Positions 41,701 through 53,700 of a DNA stretch of 64,000 bases are shown here, one piece after another. The stretch covers positions 566,555 to 630,554 of the forward strand of contig CM063312.1 of assembly GCA_032173965.1 (NCBI GenBank). The letters run 5' to 3'. Position 1 is the first letter of the stretch; each line of letters begins with the position of its first letter. The position numbers and the translations under genes are program-made. This DNA comes from Sitta carolinensis. Lineage: Eukaryota; Chordata; Aves; Passeriformes; Sittidae. The notes under the pieces were generated by a model. That model worked only from the letters and a program-made list of their open reading frames with translations, did no database searches and was not told where the DNA came from.

Positions 41701-44700
41701 AATCCCCCAAGAAAACCCCAAAATCTGAGATTTTTTCCCCAATTTTTTGCCGTTTTTCCCCATTTTAGGTCAAATTTTTCCCATTTTGGGGTCGATTCCC
41801 ACCAGGATTTTTCCAATAATTATTCCCCTTGGAATTCCAGGATGGGTTTGGGATTCCAGGATTGTCAGGACTTCCCCCAAAATCCCCAAAAAAACCCCAA
41901 AATCTGAGATTTTTCCCCATTTTTTGCCAATTTTCCCCATTTTTTTTTCCCATTTTTCCCCATTTTTTTGCCGTTTTTTCCCCATTTTGGGGGCCGATTC
42001 CCGCCGGGTTTTTTTTGGGATTCTCCCCCTCGGGAATTCCAGGCTGGGTTGGGAATTCTGGGAATGCTGGGGGGGGTCTCAATTTGCCCCAAAATCCCCC
42101 CAAGAAAACCCCAAAATCTGAGATTTTTTCCCCAATTTTTTTGCCGTTTTTCCCCATTTTAGGTCAAATTTTTCCCATTTTGGGGTCGATTCCCACCAGG
42201 ATTTTTCCATAATTATTCCCCTTGGGAATTCCAGGATGGGTTTGGGATTCCAGGATTGTCAGGACTTCCCCCAAAATCCCCAAAAAAACCCCAAAATCTG
42301 AGATTTTTCCCCATTTTTTGCCAATTTTCCCGATTTTTTTTCCCATTTTTCCCCATTTTTTTGCCGTTTTTTCCCCATTTTGGGGCCGATTCCCGCCGGG
42401 TTTTTTTTGGGATTCTCCCCCTCGGGAATTCCAGGCTGGGTTGGGAATTCTGGGAATGCTGGGGGGGTCTCAATTTGCCCCAAAATCCCCCAAGAAAACC
42501 CCAAAATCTGAGATTTTTTCCCCAATTTTTTTGCCGTTTTTCCCCATTTTAGGTCAAATTTTTCCCATTTTGGGTCGATTCCCACCAGGATTTTTCCATA
42601 ATTATTCCCCTTGGGAATTCCAGGATGGGTTTGGGATTCCAGGATTGTCAGGACTTCCCCCAAAATCCCCAAAAAAACCCCAAAATCTGAGATTTTTCCT
42701 CATTTTTTACCAATTTTCCCGATTTTTTTTCCCATTTTTCCCCATTTTTTTGCCGTTTTTTCCCCATTTTGGGGCCGATTCCCGCCGGGTTTTTTTTGGG
42801 ATTCTCCCCCTCGGGAATTCCAGGCTGGGTTGGGAATTCTGGGAATGCTGGGGGGGGTCTCAATTTGCCCCCAAATCGCCCCAAATTCAGCCCAATGACC
42901 CGGTGACCAACATCTGCCAGGCGGCCGACAAGCAGCTCTTCACGCTCGTGGAGTGGGCCAAGAGGGTCCCCCACTTCTCGGGGCTCCCCTTGGACGACCA
43001 GGTCATCCTGCTGAGGGCAGGTCAGCTGGGAATTGGGGGGATTTTTTGGGAATTTTTTGGGAATTTTTTGGGGTTTTTTGGGGGGTTTTTTTGGGATTTT
43101 CGGGTTGGATTTTCGGGGTTGTGATGGGGATTCGGGGGGGATTTGGGGAGGTCTGGGAGTGTCTGGAGGGGATTTGGGGGAATTTTGGGAATTTGGGGAT
43201 TTTTGGGGGAATTTGGGGATTTTTTGGGATTTTTTGGGGATTTTTTGGGGTTTTTTTGGGGAATTTTTGGGGGTTTTTTGGGATTTTCGGGTTGGATTTT
43301 CAGGGTTGTGATGGGGATTCGGGGGGGATTTGGGGAGGTCTGGGAGTGTCTGGAGGGGATTTGGGGGAGGGATTTGGGAATTCTGAGAATTTTAGGAATT
43401 TGGGGATTTTTGGGGTTTTTTTTGGATTTTTTGGGGGTTTTTTGGGGATTTTTTGGGGATTTTTTGGGGGTTTTTTTGGGGAATTTTTGGGGGTTTTTTG
43501 GGATTTTCGGGTTGGATTTTCGGGGTTGTGATGGGGATTCGGGGGGGATTTGGGGAGGTCTGGGAGTGTCTGGAGGGGATTTGGGGGAATTTTGGGAATT
43601 TGGGGATTTTTGGGGGAATTTGGGGATTTTTTGGGATTTTTTGGGGATTTTTTGGGGGTTTTTTTGGGAATTTTTGGGGGTTTTTTGGGATTTTCGGGTT
43701 GGATTTTCGGGGTTGTGATGGGGATTCGGGGGGGATTTGGGGAGGTCTGGGAGTGTCTGGAGGGATTTGGGGAATTTTGGGTGGGATTTTGGGGAATTTG
43801 GGGATTTTGGTTTGGGGATTTTTTGGTTTTTTTGATTTTTTGTTTTTGGGGGATTCGTTGGATTGGGGGATTTTTTTTGGAGGATTTTTTGTGGGGTTTT
43901 TTTGTTTTTTTTTTTTTTTTTTTTGGTTTTTTGGGAATTTTTGGGGTTTTTTGGGATTTTCGGGTTGGATTTTCGGGGTTGTGATGGGGATTCGGGGGGG
44001 ATTTGGGGAGGTCTGGGAGTGTCTGGAGGGGATTTGGGGGAGGGATTTGGGAATTCTGAGAATTTTAGGAATTTGGGGATTTTTGGGGATTTTTGGGGAT
44101 TTTTTGGGGATTTTTTTGGATTTTTTTTGATTTTTGGGGGTGGTTTGGAGGGGTTGTGGTGGGGATTCGGGGGGGATTTGGGGAGGTCTGGGAGTGTCTG
44201 GAGGGGATTTGGGGGAATTTTGGGAATTTGGGGATTTTTGGGGGAATTTGGGGATTTTTTGGGATTTTTTGGGGATTTTTTGGGGGTTTTTTCTGGGAAT
44301 TTTTGGGGGTTTTTTGGGATTTTCGGGTTGGATTTTCGGGGTTGTGATGGGGATTCGGGGGGATTTGGGGAGGTCTGGGAGTGTCTGGAGGGGATTTGGG
44401 GGAATTTTGGGAATTTGGGGATTTTTGGGGGAATTTGGGGATTTTTTGGGAATTTTTTGGGAATTTTTTGGGATTTTTTGGGGGGTTTTTTGGGATTTTC
44501 GGGTTGGATTTTCGGGGTTGTGATGGGGATTCGGGGGGGATTTGGGGAGGTCTGGGAGTGTCTGGAGGGGATTTGGGGGAATTTTGGGAATTTGGGGATT
44601 TTTGGGGGAATTTGGGGATTTTTTGGGATTTTTTGGGGATTTTTTGGGGGTTTTTCTGGGAATTTTTGGGGGTTTTTTGGGATTTTCGGGTTGGATTTTC

Positions 44701-47700
44701 GGGGTTGTGATGGGGATTCGGGGGGGATTTGGGGAGGTCTGGGAGTGTCTGGAGGGGATTTGGGGGAGGGATTTGGGAATTCTGAGAATTTTAGGAATTT
44801 GGGGATTTTTTGGGATTTTTGGGGATTTTTGGGGGGTTTTTTTGGGGATTTTCGGGGGTGGTTCGGGTTGGATTTCTGGGGTTGTGATGGGGATTTGGGG
44901 AGGGTTTGGGGAGGTCTGGGAGTGTCTGGAGGGGATTTGGGGGAATTTTGGGAATTTTTGGGAATTGGGGAATTTTTTGGGAATTTTTTGGGAATTTTAG
45001 GGATTTTTTGGGGGTTTTTTTGGCAATTTTTTTGGGTTTTTTTTGATTTTCGGGGTGGATTTTCAGGGTGCATTTCCGGGGTCATAATGGGGATTTGTGG
45101 GGATTTTGGGGAGGTCTGAAGGGGATTTGGGGGAATTTTGGGAATTCTTGGGAATTCTGGGAATTTTTGGGAATTTTTTGGGAATTTTTGGGGGGTTTTT
45201 TGGGGATTTTTTGGGGATTTTCAGGGTGGATTTTTGGGGTTATGATGGGGATTTGGGGGGGATTTTAGGGAGGTCTGGAGGGGATTTGGGGGAGTTTGGG
45301 AATTTTGTGGGATTTTGGGGGATTTTTATTGATTTTTTGGGAATTTTCTGGGATTTTTTTGGGATTTTTTTTTAATTGTTTTGGATTTTCGGGGGTGGTT
45401 CGGGGTGGATTTCCAGGGTTGTGATGGGGATTTGGGGGGGATGTGGGGAGGTCTGGAGGGGATTTGGGGGAATTTTGGGAATTTTTGGGAATTCTGGGAA
45501 TTTTTGGGGGTTTTTTGGGGTTTTTTTCGGGTTTTTGGGGTTTTTTTTCGGGGATTTTTTGGATTTTTTTGGGATTTTCAGGGGTGGTTTGGAGTGGATT
45601 TTTTGGGGTTGTGATGGGATTTGGAGGGAATTTGGGGGGATTGAGGGGGAATTTGGGGGGGTCTGAAGGGGATTTGGGGGAATTTTGGGAATTTTTGGGA
45701 TTTTTGGGAATTTTTGGGAATTTTTTTGGAATTTTTTGGGAATTTTTGGGATTTTTTTTTTATTTTTTTTGGATTTTTGGGGTGGATTTCCGGGGTCGTG
45801 ATGGGAATTTGGGGGGGATTTGGGGCCAATTTGGGGGGACTGGAGGGGATTTGGGGGAATTTTGGGAATTTTTGGGAGTTTTGGGGGGGATTTTTTTGGG
45901 ATTTTTCGGGGATTTTTTTGGATTTTTTTTGGATTTTCGGGGGTGGTTCGGGGTGGTTTGGAGGGGTTGTGATGGGGATTTGGGAGGAATTGGGATGGGG
46001 ATTTGGGAGGGTCTGGAGGGGATTTGGGGGAATTTTGGGATTTTTTTGGAATTTTTTGGGAATTTTTGGGGAATTTTTGGGGGGTTTTTTGGGGATTTTT
46101 TTTGGATTTTCAGGGTGGATTTTTGGGGTTGTGATGGGGATTTGGGGAGGGTTTGGGGGGGAATTTGGGAGGGTCTGGAGGGGATTTGGGGAATTTTGGG
46201 GAATTTGGGGATTTTTGGGGAATTTTTGGGGTGGATTTTTGGGATTTTTTGGGGATTTTTTTTTTTTTTTTTTGGATTTTTGGAGTGGATTTTTGGGGTT
46301 GTGATGGGGATTTGGGGGGGATTTGGGGAGGTCTGGAGGGGATTTGGGGGAATTTTGGGAATTTTTGGGAATTTTTTGGGAATTTTTTGGATTTGGGGGA
46401 TTTTTTGGGGATTTTTGGGGGTGCTTCAGGGTGGATTTTTGGGGTTGTGATGGGAATTTAGGGGGGATTTGGGGAGGTCTGGGAGTGTCTGGAGGGGATT
46501 TTGGGGAGGGATTTTGGGACTTTTTTTGAGGATTTGGGGAATTTTGGGATTTTTTGGGTATTTTTTTTGATTTTTTGGGATTTTTGGGGATTTTTGGGGT
46601 GGATTTTTGGGGTCATAATGGGGATTTGGAGGGGATTGAGGGGGAATTTGGGAGGGTCTGGAGGGGATTTGGGGGAATTTTGGGAAATTTTGGGAATTTT
46701 TGGGGAATTTTGGGCGTATTTTTCGGGATTTTTGTTTGGATTTTCGGGGGTGGTTCGGGGTGGTTTGGAGGGGTTGTGATGGGGATTTGGGGAGGATTTG
46801 GGGGAATTTTGGGAATTTGGGAATTTTGGGGATTTTTTGGGGGAATTTTGGGGATTTTCGGGGTGGATTTTCGGGGTTGTGATGGGGATTTGGGGGGAAT
46901 CTGGGAGGGTCTGGAGGGGATTTGGGGGGATTTTGGGAATTTTTGGGAATTTTTGGGGAATTTTTGGGATTTTGGGGATTTTTTGGAATTTTTGGGGGTG
47001 GTTCAGGGTGGATTTTCGGGGTTGTGATGGGGATTCAGGGGGGATTTGGGAGGCTCTGCAGGAGATTCTGGGGGAATTCTGGGATTTTTTGGGCCCCTAA
47101 AGCCCCAAATTCTCCATTTTTTCCCCAATTTTTCTCCATTTTTCCCTGGAATTCCAGGCTGGATGGAGCTCCTCATCCTCCAAAAATCCCAAAAATTCCA
47201 ATTTTTCCCCCCAATTTTGAATTTTTTCCTAGAATTTCGCTGGATTTTCACTGGGATTTGGGGATTTTGTCCCTGAATTTTGTGTCTCTCCACCCCAAAA
47301 TCCCAAAATCTCCAATTTTCTGGGAATTCTGAGAATTCCAGGCTGGAATGAGCTCCTCATCCTCCAAAAATCCCAAAAATTCTGATTTTTTCATCCAATT
47401 TTGCTCTTTTTCCCCAAATTTCGCTGGATTTTCTCAGGGATTTCGGGATTTTCTCTGTGTAATTTCTCTTTCCATCCCTCAATCCCCAAAAAACCCCTAA
47501 AATTCCCGTTTTTCCTGTTCTCCAGGCTGGAATGAGGCTGCTTATCCTGCTCCAAAAATTCCGATTTTTTCCCCCAATTTTGAGTTTTTTCCCCAAATTT
47601 CGCTGGATTTTCACTGGGATTTCTGGGATTTCTCTGTGTGATTTTGCTCTCTCTGTACCCCAAAATCCCATTTTTTTCCCAATTTTTCCCAATTTTCCCC

Positions 47701-50700
47701 ATTTTTCCCCGTTTTTCCAGGCTGGAATGAGCTGCTCATCCTGTCCAAATATTCCGATTTTTCCCCCAAATTTTGCACTTTTTCCCTAAAACTCGACGGA
47801 TTTTCACTGGGATTTCGGGATTTTCTCTATGTGATTTCTCTCTCTCCATCCCTCAATCCCCAAAAACCCCTAAAATTCCCATTTTTCCCTGGATTCCAGG
47901 CTGGAACAAGCTGTTCATCCTGTCCCAAAAATCCCAAAAATTCTGATTTTTTCATCCAATTTTTGCTCTTTTTCCCCAAATTTCACTGGATTTACACTGG
48001 GATTTCAACGTTTTCTCTGTGTGATTTTGCTCTCCATCCCAAAATCCCATTTTTTTCCCGATTTTTCCCCATTTTTCCTATTTATTCCCAGGATTTGCAG
48101 GCTGGAACGAGCTGCTCATGCTCCAAAAATTCCGATTTCCCCCCAATTTTGAGTTTTTTCCCCAAATTTCGCTGGATTTTCGCTGGGATTTCGGGGATTT
48201 TCTCCCTGAATTTTGTATCTCTCTTCCCTCAATCCCAAAAACCCCTAAAATTCCCGTTTTTCCCGTTCTCCCAGGCTGGAACGAGCTGCTCATCCTGTCC
48301 AAAAATTCCGCTTTTTCCCCTCAATTTGGAGTTTTTTCCCTAAAACTCGACGGATTTTTGCTGGGATTTCGACATTTCCTCCGTGTGATTTTGCTCTCCA
48401 TCCCAAAATCCCATTTTTTTCCCAATTTTCCCTCGTTTTCCCCGTTCTGCCAGGCTGGAACGAGCTGCTGATCGCGTCGTTCTCGCACCGCTCCATCGCG
48501 GTCAAGGACGGCATCCTGCTGGCCACGGGGCTGCACGTGCACCGCAACAGCGCCCACAGCGCCGGCGTCGGCGCCATCTTCGACCGGTGAGAGCCCCGGC
48601 ACGCCGGGAATGCCGGGAATGCCGGGAATGCCGCAGAACCCCAAAAAAAAACCCCGCGCGAATCGGAGCCGGCGGGGCTGAGTTACACGTGGGGTGGGGG
48701 TGGGGTGGAGGGGGGGGGGGATTTGGGATCCATATGGGATTTGGGAATTCCCTGTTGGGATTGGGGGATTGGCAAATTTTTGGGGATCTCTGGAGTTTGA
48801 AATTCCCAAAAAAAATCCCCCAAAAAATCCCCAAAAATCCCCCAAAAATTAAAAAAAAAAATTCCGCTCGGATTCGGCAAAATCGCAAAAAATTCCTCCT
48901 AATCCAGCTGAAAATGGTGGGAATTTTGGGAATTCCTGGAATTTGAGAAGTCTGATTGGAATTGGGGAATTCCTGGATTTGTTGGGATCTTCCCAGAGCC
49001 CCAGATTCCCAGAATCCCAAAAAAACCCGCGGGAATCAGAGCCGGCGGAGCTGACTTACGGGTGGGGTGGGGGTGGGGTGGAGGGGGGGGGATTTGGGAT
49101 CCATATGGGATTTGGGAATTCCCCTGTTGGGATTGGGGGATTGCCAAATTTTTTGGGGATCTCTGGAGTTTGAAATTCCCAAAAAAAATCCCCCCAAAAA
49201 ATCCCCCAAAAATCCCCCAAAAATTCCAAAAAAAATCTGCTTGGATTCGGCAAAATCGCAAAAATTCCTCCTAATCCAGCTGAAAATGGTGGGGATTTCG
49301 GGAATTCCTGGAATTTGGGAAGTCTGATTGGAATTGGGGAATTCCTGGATTTCTGGGATCTCTGGAGTTTGAAATTAAAAAAAAATATCCCCAAAAAATC
49401 CTAAAAAAATTCCAAAAAAATTTGGCTCAGATTCGGCAAAATCGCAAAAAATTCCTCCTGAATTGGTCGAGAATGGTGGGAATTGTGGAATTCCCAAGTT
49501 TTGGGGTTCCTGATAGGATTTGGGGATTCCAAATTTTTGGGATCTCTGGAGTTTGAAATTCCCCCAAAAAATCCCCCCAAAAAATCCCCAAAAATCCCAA
49601 AAAATTCCAAAAAAAATCTGCTTGGATTCGGCAAAAATCGCAAAAAATTCCTCCTAATCCAGCTGAAAATGGTGGGAATTTCGGGAATTCCTGGAATTTG
49701 GGAAGTCTGATTGGAATTGGGGAATTCCTGGATTTGTTGGGATCTTCCCAGAGCCCAGATTCCCAGAATCCCAAAAAAACCCCGCGGGAATCGGAGCCGG
49801 CGGGGCTGAGTTACGGGTGGGGTGGGGTGGGGTGGAGGGAGGGGATTTGGGATTGGGATTTGGGGATTCTGGGATTTTTTGGGGTTTCCTGGATTCCAAA
49901 ATTCCCAAAAAAATCCCCAAAAAATACTTCAAGAAATCCCAAAAAATCCCAAAAAAATTCCGCTCGGATTTGCCGAAATCGCGAGAAATTCCTCCTGAAT
50001 CAATCAAGAATTGTGGGAATTTCAAGGAATTCCCAAATTTTGGGGGTTCCTGATTGGATTTGGGGATTCCCAAAGTTTTGGGGCTGAAATTCCCAAAAAT
50101 CCCCCCAAAAAATCCCCCAAAAATCCCCAAAATAATTCCAAAACATTTTGGCTCAGATTCGGCAAAATCACAAAAAATTCCTCCTAAATTGACCAAACAT
50201 GGTGGGAATTTTGGGAATTCTTGGAATTTGGGAACTCTCATGGAATTGGGGAATTCCTGGATTTTTGGGATCTCTGGAGTTTGAAATTAAAAAAAAAATT
50301 CCCCAAAAAATCCTAAAAAATTCCAAAAAAATTTGGCTCAGATTCGGCAAAATCGCAAAAAATTCCTCCTGAATTGGTCGAGAATGGTGGGAATTGTGGA
50401 ATTCCAAGTTTTGGGGGTTCCTGATAGGATTTGGGGATTCCCAAATTTTTGGGATCTCTGGAGTTTGAAATTCCCAAAAAAAATCCCCCAAAAAAATCCC
50501 CCAAAAATCCCCCAAAAATTCCAAAAAAAATTCCGCTCGGATTCAGCAAAATCGCAAAAAATTCCTCCTAATCCAGCTGAAAATGGTGGGAATTTTGGGA
50601 ATTCCTGGAATTTGGGAACTCTGATTGGAATTGGGAAATTCCTGGATTTTTTTTGATCTTTTATGAGCCTGAAATTCCCCAAAATCCTTTAAAATTTTCT

Positions 50701-53700
50701 GGATTTTGGGCAGATTTTGTGCAATTTTGATGAAATTTTTGGGAATTTTTCTGGGAATTTTGGGATCCTGAGTGTGTGGAATGGTGGGAATGTTGGGAAT
50801 TTTTGGGAATTCCTGGAATTTGGGATCCCAGATTGGATTTCAGGAATTCCTGAATTTTTTGAGATTTCTGGAGCCTGAAATGCCCCAAAATTTATTAAAA
50901 TTTCCTGGATTTTGATGGAATTTTGTGCAATTTTTATGGAATTTTTGGGAATTTTTCTGGGAATTTTGGGATCCTGAGTGTGTGGAATGTCGGGAATTTT
51001 TGAGAATTCCTGGAATTTGGGATCCCTGAATGGAATTGGGAAATTCCTGGATTTTTTTGGGGATCTTTTATGAGCTTGAAATTCCCCAAAATCCTTTGAA
51101 ATTTCCTAGATTTTGACAGAATTTTGTGCAATTTTGACGAAATTTTTGGGAATTTTTCTGGGGATTTTGGGATGCCGAGCGTGTGGAATGTTGGGCATGT
51201 TGGGAATGTTGGGAATTGCTGGCATGGGGGCTGTTTTCCGCAGGGTGCTGACGGAGTTGGTGTCCAAGATGCGCGACATGCGCATGGACAAGACGGAGCT
51301 GGGCTGCCTGCGCGCCATCATCCTCTTCAACCCGGTGAATCCCGGGAAAACGGGAATGCTGGGAATGCTGGGAATGCGGGGAATGCGGGGGATGCGGGGA
51401 GGGGGGTTGGGGGATTTTTTGGGGATTTTTTTTGGGGGAAAAAATGGGATTTTTGGGGGGAAAAATGGGATTTTTTGAGGATTTTTTAGGGAGTTTTGGG
51501 GGGTTTTTAGGGAAAGAATGGGATTTTTTGGGAAAGAATGGGATTTTTTTGGGAAAAAATGGGAATTTTGGGGGGTTTATTGGGGATTTTTGGGATTTGT
51601 TGGGGATTTTTTGGGGGTTTTGGGGGAAAAAAGGGATTTTTTTGGAGATTTTTTGGGGGATTTTTGGAGATTTTTTTTGAATTTGGGGGATTTTTTGGGG
51701 GAAAAAAATGGGAATTTTTGAGGATTTTTTGGGGGGATTTTTGGGGAATTTTTTAGGGAAAAATGGAATTTTGGGGGGGAATTTTTGGGGATTTTTTTTG
51801 GGATTTTTTGGGGTTTTTTGGGGAAAAATGGGATTGTTTGGGGGTTAAAGTGGGATTTTTGGGGGAATTTTTGGGATTTTTGGGGGATTTTTCGGGGAAA
51901 AAAATGGGATTTTGGGGGATTTTTTAGGGATTTTTTGGGGAAAAAATGAGATCTTTTGGGGGAAAATGGGAATTTTTGGGGAATTTTTGGGATTTTTTTG
52001 GGAATTTTTGGGGGGGAAATGGGATTTTTTGGGGATTTTGGGGGGATTTTTGGGGATTTTTTAGGGGATTTTTTTGGGAACTTTTGGGGATTTTTTTGGG
52101 GGGAAGAATGGGATTTTTGGGGGGAAGAATGGGATTTTTTTTTAATTTTTGGGGCAAAAATGGAATTTTTTTGGGTAAAAAAAAATGGGATTTTTTTCGG
52201 GAATATTTGGGGATTTTTTTGGGATTTTTGGTTTTTTTTGCTCCTGGTTATTTTTGGGATCCCTGGTGATTTTGGGGTGGATTTTGGGGTTTTTTGGGTT
52301 CCCCAGATGCCAAGGGGCTCCAGAACCCTTCAAAAATTGAATTTTGGGGGCATTTTTGGGGTGAATTCTGGGATTTTTTGGGAGAATTTATGGGGAAATT
52401 TGGGGGAATTTTTTGGGGAAAATGGGGATTTTGGGGTGAATTTGGGGGGATTTTTTTGGGGGAATTTTTGGGGAAATTTTGGAGATTTTTTTAATTGAAT
52501 TTTGAGGAGAAAAATGGGAATTTTGGGGGAATTTTTTAGGATTTTTGGGGGATTTTTTGGGGGGAATTTTTTGGGGGTTTTTTGGGGAAAAATGGGATTT
52601 TTTTGGGGGGGATTTTTTTGGGATTTTTGGGGAGATTTTGGGGGGAAATTTTTGGAATTTTTTTGGGGAAAAATGGGATTTTTTTGGGATTTTTGGGAAT
52701 TTTTTTGGGGGAAAATGGGATTTTGGGGGATTTTTTGGGGAATTTTTAGGGAAAAAAATGGGATGTTTGGGGGAAAAATGGAAATTTTGGGGGGGATTTT
52801 TTGAGGAATTTTTGGAGATTTTTTTTGGGAATTTTGGGGATTTTTTGGGGTTTTTTGGGATTTTGGGGGGGTTTCTTTTATTTCTGGTTATTTTTGGGAT
52901 CCCCCTGGTGATTTTGGGGTGGATTTTGGGATTTTTAGATGCCAAGGGGCTCTCGAAAATTGAATTTTTTTGGCATTTTTAGGGTGAAATTGGAGATTTC
53001 TATGGGATTTTTTTGGGGTTTTTTTTTACTCCTGGTTATTTTTGGGATCCCTGGTGATTTTGGGGTGGATTTTGGGGTTTTTGGGTTCTCCAGATGCCAA
53101 GGGGCTCTCGAACCCGTCGGAGGTGGAGCTGCTGCGGGAGAAGGTTTACGCCTCGCTGGAATCCTACTGCAAACAGAAATACCCCGAGCAGCAGGGCCGG
53201 TGGGAACTGGGGGGAAAAATGGGGAAAAAAACGGGGGGAAATGGGGGGAAAATGGGGAAAAAATGGGGGGAAAAATGGGTGAAAATGGAGGAAAAATGGG
53301 GGGAAAAATGGGGGAAAAAATGGGGGAAAAATGGGGGAAAAAATTGGAAAAAAAATAGGGAAAAATGGGAAAAATGGGTGGAAAAATAGGAAAAAAATAG
53401 GGAAAAATGGGGGAAAAAGGGAAAAAAAAACGGGGAAAAATGGGGGAAAATGGGGGAAAAATGAGCGAAAAAAATGGGGGAAAAAATGGGAAAAAATTAG
53501 GAAAAAAATGGGGGAAAATGGGGGGGAAATGGGGAAAAAAAAGGGAGTAAGTAAGTGGGGAAATGGCTGGGAATGTTGGGAATATTTTAAAATGTCAGGA
53601 ATGTTTTGCCTTTTCCAGGTTTGCCAAGCTGCTGCTGCGCCTGCCGGCGCTGCACTGGGGAAAAAATGGGGGAAAATGGGAAAAAATGGGGGGGAAACAT

